This document shows positions 25,541-36,672 of a stretch of 64,000 nt of DNA, piece by piece. Both the position numbers and the translations under genes were made by a program. The stretch is from Heterodera schachtii (lineage: Eukaryota; Nematoda; Chromadorea; Rhabditida; Heteroderidae). Position 1 is the stretch's first letter. Each line of letters opens with the position of its first letter. The stretch spans positions 465,909 to 529,908 of the forward strand of contig SIJG01000073.1 in assembly GCA_023374025.1 (NCBI GenBank), read 5' to 3'. The notes below the pieces were generated by a model. The model searched no databases and was not told the origin of the DNA. It saw only the letters and a program-made list of their open reading frames with translations.

Positions 25541-26470
25541 TCGTGGCGGGACAATTACTTAATTAATCAAATATTTTTTGGTAATTGCCTGAACGCTACG
25601 ATTTTATATATTCTAGCTTTTTTAGACTTTGTACTTTCGAACGATACCAAAAATATATGTTTAACTCGAATATGAATGAACAAAGTTATTGTATAAAAAC
25701 CCGGGATTGTCAATTGATTAGACTCATAAAGTACTTTTGGGCTCCTAAATGTCGATTGAATCATAAAGTGTATTAGAGCCGAAGATATATTAGCGCGATA
25801 TTTCATTGTTTTGAAAAAACTACCAATTTTTAAAGAAAATCCGATTTTGCATTAGTAGGCGAGAAATGTCATCGTGTCGTATACACTGACCCAAAAAAGT
25901 CTTTGAACAAAGCTGCAATTTTGTGTAATGGTTTTTAAACCGATAATTAAATGAAGCATTGAGGCAATTGTTTATGTATTTATTAGTCCAATATATTGGC
26001 TTCATACCAGCACCAAAAAATCTCGGATTAAAATTAGAATGAATGTGAGAGAGTCAGCGATATGAGAAGTGGTCAAAATTTAGCCCAAAAAAAGTCTTTG
26101 AACAAATTTAAAAAACTATTTCAAAAGGCTCTTAAAAATCTGAAATAATTCCTGCTAATGTATCTTTTGATGCTGACCAAAAAAGTCTTTTACACCAACT
26201 TGGTCAGATCACTCCTTCATAGTGATCGGGACACCCCAAAATACACTGAAAACCGGTGAAATTTCCAAAAAAATTCCTAGGGGGTTAGGAAAATTTTTTT
26301 GGAAATTTTGAATAGGCTCATTGAATAGAGCACAAAATTCTCTACAGAGTTGCCTTTTGAATGATGTGGCTACGGCTAATTTCCGGTGAGATAGAGGTGG
26401 GGTCAAAATTGTACATCTCTTAAATGATTGATTTTTACCGTATTTCAAGGGAAAATGTTTGGAAAACATT
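25540..26470. other. Probable decayed transposable element, unclassified
   Basis: The region is more complex than its surroundings. A motif around CCAAAAAAGTCTTTGAACAAA-like sequence occurs at about 25889, 26080 and (variant) 26174, and TTCGAACGATACCA at 25636-25649 matches a motif found in several elements here. Several overlapping frames of 60-86 codons exist on both strands, but none shows a recognisable domain. No terminal repeats were found. Confidence 0.35.
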
Positions 26471-28069
26471 TAATAATCAATTTTTGAATTTATTTTAAGT
26501 TTTCAATTCAATTTTCACCAAAATTATTATTATTTTTACTCGCACCATTGACAATGGCTTAAAAAGTTGAGCCTGTCTGTATCCCCATGGGTATTATATA
26601 TTTGTCCCCACAAAAATATTCAAATTTTTTAAAATCAAGGATGTGATCAAAAAAGATATTTTAAAATAATCAATTACAAAAATTATAAATTTTGATAAAA
26701 CGAGTAATAGGCATATTAAATTAATTTGAATTTTTAGTGAAAAAGAATAATTAACAAAAAAAACTTATATATGATTAACATAAGCAGCTTTATTTTGGTA
26801 AATACATCAGAACTTGTTTAACATATTCAATTCATTTAAAAAGAAAAAAAGAGAAAAAAGAATTGCATAACATAAACTCGGGTATATGCAGTGGAGAAAA
26901 AAGTAAAAAGATTTTGCTTGTGTTTGGTTGAATTTTAAAAAATTAAATTTTATAAAAAATTTATAAGGACAAAACTTATTGACACCATAATTAAGACACC
27001 GAATTTGTTTTTTATTTGTTTGATAAACTATCTAAGTTAAATTAAATATATTTGCAACATTCACTATGGCTCTTAAGCGTATTACTGTTATAAATAAATT
27101 AGAGAAAACCGTCAATTGATTGAGAAGTGTGAAATTAAAGAAAATTGATGTAACAATAGTAAAATTATTCATTTATAAATTTAAAAAGATTGTTAGTTAC
27201 AAAATGGTAATAAAACCGAAGAATTATAAAAAAAATTATTTGTATTAATTTTGATATTTTATTAAACAATATCATCAATTCAAGCTAATATAATTTAATA
27301 AAATAATATAAAATAATTAAAATTAATACATGTAATGTGTTCAGAAAAAATTGTTTGTTAGACAAAGAACCAAATATACAAAAATATAAATTTTAAAGAG
27401 AAAAAAGGAAAACATTAATTAATTAACAAAAGAAAATTGCTATATTTTGGTTACTTCAAAACAGTTTTACTTATTAATCTTTTTAAAAAATCAAAAAATA
27501 GAATAAGAAGTAAACGCTCCTACATAAGGTTGGACATTGTAGCATATATGGAAAAGTTAGAAAAATTAAATTTTATTTAATATTATATCTAATTGGATTT
27601 GAGAATTTATTAATTTTTGCTATAAACAATATTAATTATTTTTCATTTCAATATTTATCCTTCATATTAATAATTTATCCATTCTGTTTAATTATTCCAT
27701 AATATACACAATCATACTTAATTTATTAATTAGTTTAAATTATACTAATATATGCTTTTAAATAATAAAAAGTAATTTTAATATATAAATCAACTGTATT
27801 TCCAAGCAAATTTATCACAACAAAATAATATTAAAAAATTACTTAAACTTTTTAGAATTATATTTGCTATTTGTAAGTTGATTGACTCTCGACACATACA
27901 AAACAGAGGACTCAAGTCCAGACAATTATTTTTAACATTAAACCGAACCATTTAACACTAATCGTCACCCTTGCCTGCGGGCAAAAAAAAAGCGATTGAA
28001 ATGCATGAATAATAATAGTAAAAGTTATATCAAATCATTAATTGTTATAATAAACTCAGAAGTAACAAC
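26470..28069. other. AT-rich stretch without recognisable gene
   Basis: A-biased on the plus strand; nothing supportable was found. A short GC spot, GCCTGCGGGC (27973), is isolated. Confidence 0.45.
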
Positions 28070-28195
28070 CTAAAATTTTCGTGAAGGAATCCAATCTTCA
28101 TCTGTGTCTGAGGTTGATTGACGATTATGAAAAAAGACTATTCCAATAATCGCATAAACTAATATTGTAAATTGAGTTATTATTGACAGAGGTGA
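28070..28195 (-). other. Candidate terminal exon: membrane segment plus acidic tail
   Basis: A minus-strand frame of 41 codons ends at TAG (28070-28072). It reads as a hydrophobic stretch (FTILVYAIIGIVFF), then polar HNRQ, then an acidic tail (TSDTDEDWIPSRKF). That order resembles the C-terminus of a single-pass membrane protein. A possible acceptor, TTACAATATTAG, lies inside the frame, which would leave about 30 codons. The minus strand is the T-rich strand here, as expected for the sense strand of AT-rich introns. No homologue is recognised, and upstream exons cannot be identified. Confidence 0.3.
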
Positions 28196-29486
28196 TCAAT
28201 GTTAAATAAAATAACTAGCACCCAAAATTAAAGAAAAATTAAAAAAGAAATATTAAATTGCGTATACAAAATTATAAAACTTATTATAAAACGAGTAAAA
28301 ATAACATATATTCAGTATATTAAGTAACGAAATAAATTATAAACATATGAGATTTATTGTAAAAACGCAACTTTAATTAAAATTTTGTAAAATACAAAAA
28401 TTCAATATTTAACATGAAAAATAATTAAACGCAAATATAAACCATTTATTTCAATTTACAAATCTAAAAAATATCCAAACTGCAAAAAAGAAAGGAATTA
28501 CTGCAAAATTATTTTAAACAAGAAAATAAAATAATATAAAATATCTAAGAATTGTTAATTATGTAGTTCAAAATTAATATTGCATTAGAATAGCAAAATC
28601 TACACAAAATTAATTTTTATAACCATCTATAATTATCCCGTACACGAATCAGGACATATTTTATCTATTGGAACAAGAAAAGTTTAAAAAATATATATTT
28701 CTAATCTAACAATACAAAATTGAGGAAATAAAAGCTACAAAATATTGAAGTTATTAGAAAATAATTGAATCTTGTTTAATAATAAAATTAACTTTAAAAA
28801 AATCGATAAATGAAAAATTGGCAAAATTACTTTGTGTTTTGTTTTATCACTAAAATCAAATCAAATATAATTTATATTTATAATTCAGCTAACCCAAAAC
28901 AAATTGAGTTTTATTTTAGCTATTCGGCATTCTCGAAATCGGTAAAGCAAAAATTACTATCTTCAGGTTTTATTACTAGAAAACAAACGATAATTTTCAA
29001 ATACGCCACCGATTATGATTTATTTTAGTGTACTTTATCAGTTATGTAACTAATAATTTAAAAAGTTAAAGCTGATTTATTTTTATTGTATAATTTTTTA
29101 CTCTTTGGGATATATTTGATTTATTTAATTATGAATGTAATCTTTTCCAAATTTTCTAAGAATTTTTTAATGATTTTTTTTTTGAAAAAAAAAATCTTTA
29201 AACCTGATGTTTTTTTTCAGACTTTGCATTAACAATTAAAATTAATATTTTTAAATGAATTAAATATTATATTATGTATGTTGTATTAATAAGCCTAACT
29301 GTTATATCATTCTTTTATATGTGTCTGCAGTTTATGAGTTAAGAACTTTATTTTTAAGTATTATTTTAATTATTATTAAATGGTCTAGAACTTTTAGCTT
29401 ATATTTTATATATCTCCACGATTTATCTTTAATTTTTAAATATATTTTTTAATTTTTTAAAAATGATAATATTTATAATTATGTAT

Positions 29487-29829
29487 TAGAGCTGGGAATT
29501 TTAGGTTTTAACAAAAAAATTTGCTCAATTGATTTGAAGAAAGGAGCTCAAAATAAGGTGGAAAAAACCTGTCATTTTTGACAGTTTCCTGCAGTTAGTG
29601 TCTGACCGCAGAAACCTGACTTTCAAAAGCAGAAACCTGACAACATTACGTTAGAAATCCCGTTAGTTAAAATTTTTGTAATTTCATCTCTTATTTTCCC
29701 TTATTTTTTACCGTTTTCTGAATTGAATAACAACAAAATTGAAAAATTTAAGCGTAAACAAGTGAATTTAAAATTTTATTTTTTTCAAATTATTTATTTT
29801 AAGCGAAAAATTAATATTGGAGCAAAGCA
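29487..29829 (+). mobile_element. Possible left end of the fossil hAT element
   Basis: It starts TTAGAGCTGGGAATTTTAGG; TAGAG starts are common at hAT ends and recur here at 34450, 39641, 50908 and 62884. Two GCAGAAACCTGAC repeats lie at 29600-29640. No matching right terminus was found, so the limits are uncertain. Confidence 0.4.
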
Positions 29830-30046
29830 ATGGTCACGGAAACACTTGAAGAAACAAGCAAATATTTAAATCTCTATGAAGGATTACTTGAAAATGGAAC
29901 TGAAAGCGAATATCTCATTTGCAAAATCTGCAACAACCCGTTTAAAAAAAACTTGCGCATAATTTCGTAAACATTCCTTTTTTAATTTCAATGATATAAA
30001 TTATTTTAGAGAACATTACAAAGTCCATTTCACTAACACTTTTTAG
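29830..30046 (+). pseudogene. hAT transposase N-terminus with BED zinc finger (fossil)
   Basis: ATG at 29830 opens a frame of 45 codons containing YLICKICNNPFKKN, a Cys-x2-Cys knuckle. A 43-nt intron (29967-30009) starts GTAAAC and ends TTTTAG. Splicing it in frame continues with SEHYKVHFTN, providing His-x3-His. The C-x2-C/H-x3-H arrangement is that of BED fingers at the N-terminus of many hAT transposases, which bind transposon ends. The frame stops at TAG (30044-30046), so the protein is dead, or a further splice at GTAATA (30047) was once used. The C-terminal part lies 440 bp downstream. The catalytic RNase H-like core is not recognisable. Confidence 0.6.
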
Positions 30047-30488
30047 GTAATAAAACAAGTAAAAATTAATTTAAAAAATTATTTTGCTTATATTTCAATT
30101 GTTATTAAAGTTGTTTTCGATAAAAAAATTTTTAAACCAAAATTTTATGAAGAAAAAATAATTAATTTTAAGGAAAAGAACTTTTTTAAATTTTTTTTTC
30201 AATTCTTAGGGGTGTATTTTTTTTATATTGCATTTTTTTAAGGATTTTTCACAAAATCCTAAAAAAGGCGCCAAAAATGGATAAATAGGCACAAAAATAG
30301 GCATTAAGCACAAAAAGTCCAAAATAGGCAAAGTTAGGCATTATAAAAGTCATTGTAGACACCCCAAAACAAGCGGAAAATGCTTTTTTCGTGCTATCTA
30401 AATGTATTAAGTGCGCAGAAATTTTAGGAATTTGCTTAAAAAAGAATCCCTAACGATAAGAATAAAATATCAAAATATTTTATTTTAG

Positions 30489-30707
30489 GTCATGCCAAAT
30501 TTGAAACGTCTTGCCCAAAAAATTTTGTGTATCCCGGCCAGCTCGGCACACGCAGTGAGGGCGTTTTCTCATCTCAGGCGACTGAAAACTGACTTCACAC
30601 GCAACAACATGAGTGAGAAAACAATTTGGTCGACCATTTGCTGCGGGTCTTTGAATTATTTGGGCGTTTTTGATTATGCCGATCAAATTGTCTCATGTAA
30701 AAATTAG
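30489..30707 (+). pseudogene. hAT transposase C-terminal dimerisation domain (fossil)
   Basis: After the acceptor-like TTTTATTTTAG (ending 30488) the frame reads MPNLKRLAQKILCIPASSAH, then AVRAFSHL and RRLKTDFTRNNMSEKTIW, stopping at 30705-30707. This matches the hAT C-terminal family signature: P-N-L-x-x-L-A, then I-P-A-S-S-A, then R-x-F-S, then a basic segment and R-x-x-M-S. That region mediates transposase dimerisation. The usual S-E-R-V-F-S is degraded to AVRAFS. With the BED-type exon upstream it marks one decayed autonomous element. Only about 70 residues of a protein normally several hundred long are left. Confidence 0.8.
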
Positions 30708-30802
30708 CACTGGACCGAGCTATTTTTTTAATAAATTGGTTTAAAAGCGCAAATTTTAGTCATTTTTTGAATAAAAGTTGTTAATAAATCGCATTAAAAA
30801 TT

Positions 30803-30817
30803 GCTATCGGCACCGCC
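30803..30817 (+). repeat. GC hairpin module, half copy 3
   Basis: Only the loop TATC and the arm GGCACCGCC remain, preceded by the usual AT-rich lead (TCATTTTTTGAATAAA, then GCATTAAAAATTG). It lies about 100 bp past the stop of the hAT C-terminal fossil. This suggests the module belonged to the 3' part of an autonomous hAT element. Confidence 0.8.
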
Positions 30818-30904
30818 GGACCGCCGTGTTCCAAAAAGATTTAAAAAAACGCGACGCGATAAAAGCGGTGTGAAAGCAAAAAACAAAAAGGTCTATAAAT
30901 TTAT

Positions 30905-31140
30905 GTTATTCTTATTAAGTACCTAAAACACGCACATTTTATGACGAGAAAATAATTAAAATTAACATAAAATAAAATTAATTATTTAATTACCTATTAA
31001 AAATTTACGACCAAGAGCAAAATGCACATTATCTCGCAACCTTAAATTCATATAAAAAATTATAAATTTGAGTCAAAGTCGAAAACATGGATTTCATGGA
31101 TCCGCCATGAACAAGGGCGTGAAAACTTAAAATAATTGAC
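30905..31140. repeat. Dispersed duplication, second copy
   Basis: Direct partner of about 15440-15865; this copy lacks the CGGTTTTT-type insertion seen there. Confidence 0.55.
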
Positions 31141-33767
31141 TATCAGGGCCAACTCACGGAATGATAGAAAAAATTGTTTTATATTTATTTTTATTAAGAA
31201 TTATTTTTTGAATTAAAAATGATAATTAAAGAATCACAAATCGAAGTACAAACTTTCAAGCTTATTAAAAATCAAATAATTAAACAAATAATTATTAAAA
31301 TAAAATAAAAGCATAAAATAGTAATCGGTATTTAATTAATAAAAATTTTACATAACAATATAAATATTTTTAAATATGAAAATAATAATAACAATTTACA
31401 ATAAGTAATAAAAAATTTATGTCAAACATTATTTATAAAATCCAGTCAATCTAACTATAAAATTAAACACTTTAAAATATGTTATTGAAAAAGTAAATTA
31501 TAATGATGCCGAGAGCAAATTTAAACAAAAAATTAACTTTAACTTCTCAGGCAAAGATAATTTTTAAAACCAACCTTACAGATAGTCTAGACATATTAAA
31601 GATTAATCACAGTAATTTTATAAATTAATTATAAATTAATGTAGATATATTTTTAGTAAGAAAATTAAACATTTAATTAATTAGCAAAACTTTATCTAAA
31701 TAAATTATTAACAATTTAGAAAGTTATTCAAATAAACAATATAAAAGAAATTCTTAAAACAAGGATAAACATTAATTGAATTTGTCAGATACACCAAACA
31801 CTGTAAATAATCTGTAGAAACATTTAAAAAGAAACAACTAAATAATATTGAAAACTACCAAAAATATAATAAAAGCGGCTTGAAAAAAATACACGATTTA
31901 CAAAAAACAATTAATAACATTATTTTTTAAAAATTTTCAAGAATTTTAAAAAATTAATAATATTTTCTGTAAAGAATAAAAAGCTCTTCTAAAAAAGGTC
32001 TAAGATATGGAAGAATTCGGATTAGAAGAGGTCAAGATTGTATAAGATCATTAATCTTCATAACCTTTCATCTATTTCGCTACGTAACAGTAGCCATAAT
32101 ATTAATAATAATTTAAAATATTAATTCCTAAGATTATGCAACATTATCAATCTTATTAAAGGTACGATTTCTCAAATCAAATATCTCTAAAATGAAAATA
32201 AAATAATTTACATATAAAAGGTGAAAATAAAAAAATATTTATTTATAAACAAAATACAAGAATTATGTAAATGAACATTCTACTTCATTTATACAAACCT
32301 AGCAAATAAAACTTTGAGAACACAGCCCAAAGAACTGCTGAAGAGGCTGTTTTCGAGCAATATAGCCCAGGGGGGACACTCCCGTGGAAATGATCACGAT
32401 TTTAACCGAAATCATTGGCCAACTAGATAATTTCACACATGAATATGCGCTAAATCAATAATTCATGACAACTCATAGAATTTTTTCATAAATTTAATTT
32501 TTATAATCATTAAAAAATTAATGAACTTAAAACAACAACAAAAAAAATCCATAAAGAAATTGATTCCTATACATAGATATTTAATTCTTTTTAAATTTTG
32601 TCAGATTACATTACTTGACACTATTTTTGAGAAGAAATTATTTGGTTTTTTCCTATTTTGTTTTTTTATCATTTTAATTTTAATATTTATAACAAAACAT
32701 TCATTAATATTTTTATAGATTATTTATAAACAAATTAGTAGTTTTAAAGAAATTTATTTAAAATTTAAAATATTAATGTTATTAGTTTCTTCACATTTAA
32801 ATCCATGAGATGAAGCTAGCAAAATTTTAAATACGTAGATTTTTCTGTCTCATTGGTTTTTTAAAAAACAAATACTTTTTTCCATATTTAAACTCATAAA
32901 TAAACGTGTTTTTTAATTTTAATTTCGAATTATTTGATTTTTATAACTCTTGTTTTAGCGAGCAAAGTCAATTAACAATTTTAATATTAAATTTAACAAT
33001 TCACTCACATAAGTTTTATTTAATTAATTAAGAAAAACTATTTTATAATTTATTATTTTTTCATGCAAAAAATTATTTTGTTTTCTCCGTGGCTTATTGA
33101 AAAAAATCAGCTTTGAAATATTATAAATTAAAAATATTTAAAATGCCTTTTATTTATATAGTGAATTTAAATATACCTTGTATTGCCATTTTTATTTTTT
33201 AGTATATGTATTTAACACCTAATAATTATTTTATATTTAAAGCATTTGTTTTGAATTTATTGTCCTACAAGTTTTTATTAAATAAATTAGCAAGTTTGCA
33301 CTAAAAATACAATAAAAATTTTAATTTTTTTCCTTGAAATTTAACGAAATTATAAAGCAAATTTTGCAAAAAAATAATTTCATTTCAATTTAAATAAATA
33401 TTTAATAATTATACATTTCTTTTTAATTAATAAAAGTAGTATTCTATAATGCATTCGATATATCACGTTTTTCTGTCGCCAAAAACATGTTTTGTCTTTC
33501 GGCTCAGTTTTGTGTTGTTTTATTAAGATTTTATTTTACATTATTGCAAAGTAAATGATTTTAATAGTTGCGAGCGATTTATTCATTTTAATTATTTTGT
33601 TAATTTTGCCGTAATTACTCATTACCCAATATTTTTTTATTAATTTAATTTTTTTGAGAGGCCATATTTAAATAATTTTAATAAAGCATGTTAAGAACTT
33701 TCGAATGATACCATGATTACTGGATTTGGATTACAAATAAAAAAGCTATCGTGGAAAAACACGCTGG
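31140..33767. other. AT-rich stretch; A-bias switches to T-bias
   Basis: Plus-strand A-rich to about 32.4 kb, T-rich afterwards. A richer spot at 32330-32410 is open in several frames without a recognisable product. TTCGAATGATACCA occurs at 33700-33713. Confidence 0.45.
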
Positions 33768-33823
33768 GGCCGAACCGTGCCGGCCGAATCGTGACGGCCG
33801 AACCATGAGGGCCGAACTGTGAA
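33768..33823 (+). repeat. 14-bp tandem array, four units
   Basis: Units start at 33768, 33782, 33796 and 33810, each beginning GGCCGAA and continuing CCGTGCC, TCGTGAC, CCATGAG or CTGTGAA. It is very GC-rich for this window and lies about 240 bp left of hAT element C. Confidence 0.85.
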
Positions 33824-34800
33824 ATTCTTCAAAATGAAAAAAGCACAAAATAAGCACCAAAATGCCAAATCAGAACAAAAACCAAAAAATCAAGCACACA
33901 GTAAAAATCAACATAAACAAAGTTGACTTAGAAGCCTCAAACCAAATTAGAAATGCGTTTTTCATGCTTATTATCACGCCCCAAGTAGCAAAAAATTTCA
34001 ACATATTCTTCAAAATGCTTATTATCACGCTATAATCTTTTGTTTTTTATTCGGTTTTAAGTATATGTAACAGGGATGTTGCAAAGAGAAAAATAAAAAG
34101 CGAAAAGCGAAAAAAACGAAACCAAAATAAAAAGCAAAAGCGAAAAGGCGAAAGCGAAATGCCCCAAAAAAGCGAAAAGCGAAAAGGCAAAATTTTTTCC
34201 AAAAATTAGATGAGTTTATAAGACTCAAAAAATTCACCTGATGATTGACTGTTCTTTTGTTTTTCCTAAATTCTTCATGCAATTCCTCTTGTTATTGTGA
34301 GACAAATGTGAGGGTCGGGGTTTTTAAATATTTTTTCATATGCCATATAGTCAAAAAGCTTTCTATGTAGCATTCTTGCTTAAAAATATTTATTAATTTA
34401 ACAATATGATTTCATTTGATTTTTTTAATTTTTTTATAAAATTAATTAGAGTTGCACGGGACCGGGAAATTACCTGAAAAGCCCGGACCGAGACCTCGGT
34501 TTTTAGCCGGAATGAGGAACGGGACCAACTGGGAAATATTAAAAATTAAAAAAATTTAATTCAAAACTTTATCTATCTCAAAGAAATAATAAAAAAATTA
34601 AATTTTTACTTTGCTATTTATTTTATAAAATCCAACAAGCTAAATTAAAAATTAATCAAAATTTTCAAACAAATTTCTTCAATTATTTCAAACATTAATC
34701 TTTTTGGACTAAACGAATTTTATTAAAAATTCAGATTTTCTTTTCACATCTTTTTTCGGCGCGCTTTTTCCAAAAAAACTTTTGGAGAAGAAGGAGCTTT

Positions 34801-34822
34801 GGTGGTGCCGATAGGCGCCGCC
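34801..34822 (-). repeat. GC hairpin module, copy 4
   Basis: On the plus strand it reads arm GGTGGTGCC, loop GATA, arm GGCGCCGCC, inside element C. It is in the opposite orientation to copies 1-3. Confidence 0.85.
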
Positions 34823-34983
34823 GGGAAAATTTTTTGAAAACTTTGATGATCTGTTAACAGATTTTGTCGAAAAAATGATAGATTTTTTGAGATTTTAAGA
34901 GAATTTTTTAATAAGGTATTACGAATTTTTGGCCTGGCCATGCCAGGCAAATTTTAAAAGTAAAAATAATTAAATTTAAAAAA

Positions 34984-35058
34984 ATCAGTCAACCGGCATC
35001 GAACTCATGACAGAAAGTAATGTCAAGGTTGATGCACTAACCAGTAGGCACACTACAG
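34984..35058 (-). other. tRNA-like sequence (degenerate) inside hAT element C
   Basis: On the minus strand an A-box-like TACTGGTTAGTGCA (35046-35033) is followed by a B-box-like GAGTTCGATGCC (35006-34995). Between them TGACA pairs with TGTCA around an 8-nt loop, as in an anticodon arm. The acceptor and T stems do not close, so it is a tRNA pseudogene or tRNA-derived SINE piece rather than a functional tRNA. Confidence 0.5.
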
Positions 35059-35233
35059 ATTAAATATTCAATAGCAAATTTTACTCTATTTATAAAAATT
35101 TGGTAAAATTTAAAAACTTCAAAATTTTGTCTAAGTTTTTTGCTTTTTCAGCCAAAAAGCGAAAGGCGAAAGCGAAACGCCCAAAAAAAGCGAAAAGGCG
35201 ATAAGCGAAACTTGCAACATCCCTGATATGTAA

Positions 35234-36540
35234 TTATTATTTTCTCTTCTTTTCTTCTTTTGCAAAATCTCCATAATTTTACAATTTTAAAAGATTTAAT
35301 AATAATAATAATAAATTTTAACAATTGTTTAGATTTTTTTAATTAACTCTTGTTCTTTGCCGCATTAACAATTTTTTTGAAGGCTGTCAACCCCAAAAAT
35401 TTTTAATTAAATTATTCCACTGCGTTTAATATATGAATTTCTTTAAACATTAGTTAATCGCCATCCGGAATTAGACCATTATCTTTTAGTTTTTTCTATT
35501 GTTATGTGTAACTGAAATTTGATAAATAATATTGAATAACGGCATTTTATCTTCCATTGTTGATTAAATTATTTAAATATATTACTTTATTTTTTGTTTC
35601 ATTTATTTTACCGTAAGAAAGAATATCCATCCATATTTCTTTTTATATGTTTTTAATTTTTTTCTTTTAAAAATAATTGAATATTTCTTCAAAGATTAAC
35701 AATATAATAATATTTTATGGTACTTATTTCATTATATAATATAAAATTTGAATTCCTATTCTTCTTTACATTTATAATTAAAAACATATTTTGTGAATAT
35801 TTTTATTTAAGGGTTTTATATTATTTTCCGAAATTTTCCATTTACATTATCAATTCAATTTTTAATTTGTATATTTTTATTTTCAAGGAGAACTGAATTT
35901 CATTTATTTACAATTTAGTACAAGGTTAATGATTTTACATTGTCTTCGCGGCGACACTCCACTCGGGATGGCTGGCTTTGGTAGCCCTTGAATGTTTTGC
36001 ATTATTGTAGTACTAATTTTATATTTTATAAATTTATTTAAATTTATCATTAGAAAATTATCTTATTTTTTTTTTTGGTATTTAGCAAAATATTTTCATT
36101 GAACTCAACTGATAATGTAATTTAATATTTAGTCACAGTTGAAAATAACATTAAATTGATGATGATTTTAATTACATAGCAGTTATTAAATGTAGCACAT
36201 TGTAGAAGATAAAATAACAATTGTTTAATTTTATTTAACCTTTCTTTTTTCCGAAAAATTTTTCCTTTATTTGACGCCCATTTTTCATATCACCCAACTT
36301 TCTATCGAAAAAAAGACGCGATTAACGTCATTATCACAGCGGACATTAGCCATCCGCCTGTCGTTAATTTCTCCATTACTTTACTTTTTAATTTATTTTT
36401 TTCTATTAAAATTTTTCCGAATTAATTATATTTTTTATTAAATAATTTTTATTTTACCTTTTAATAGTGTTGATAAATTAAGTTATAGTGGTAATAGAAT
36501 TTACATGTCTGACGAAAATATTAGTTTAAAAATTTTAGAG
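35234..36540. other. AT-rich stretch without recognisable gene
   Basis: T-biased. Small richer spots at 35940-35990 and 36330-36365 have no supported function. A short AAT run lies at 35299. Confidence 0.45.
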
Positions 36541-36570
36541 ATGCTTTAATTTTTAAAACTCCTTAGATTC

Positions 36571-36672
36571 ATGGTCCAAAGAGATCTAAACTTTGTCAAT
36601 GTTGAAACATTGCTTCAATTTTTAGCTTTTCAGAATGCAGCACATTTTCAGAATTTTCTTGCTTATAAGTAA
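36571..36672 (+). other. Candidate short ORF/exon in the inverted duplication
   Basis: ATG at 36571 opens 33 codons to TAA at 36670-36672: MVQRDLNFVNVETLLQFLAF followed by QNAAHFQNFLAYK. The left duplicate (minus strand near 15018-14945) has the same end, NAAHFQDIIAY, then a stop, but an indel and stops upstream break its frame. A pyrimidine tract ending AGCTTTTCAG precedes the best-conserved part and could be an acceptor. The reverse strand is also open (ending KLKIEAMFQH), so strand is uncertain. No family is recognised. Confidence 0.3.

Larger units (their letters stand above)
34063..35233. mobile_element. Non-autonomous hAT element C (1155 bp) with 8-bp target duplication
   Basis: The element is 34071-35225, with perfect 14-bp inverted ends CAGGGATGTTGCAA and TTGCAACATCCCTG and identical flanking 8-mers ATATGTAA (34063-34070, 35226-35233). 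Iterated GCGAAA words lie at both ends in the same orientation (34085-34190 and 35155-35210). Inside are a TTAGAGTTGC start followed by GGGACCGGG-type sequence (from 34449), one GC hairpin module (34801-34822) and a tRNA-like region (34984-35058). The interior may hold a nested second element. There is no transposase. Confidence 0.95.

Noticed and set aside
26209..26469. 86-codon minus frame as a possible gene
   Set aside because: No domain pattern or splice context; it lies in an unclassified repeat-like region.
34744..34950. 68-codon minus frame across the GC module in element C
   Set aside because: Equivalent frames over other module copies are broken; it is non-coding transposon sequence.
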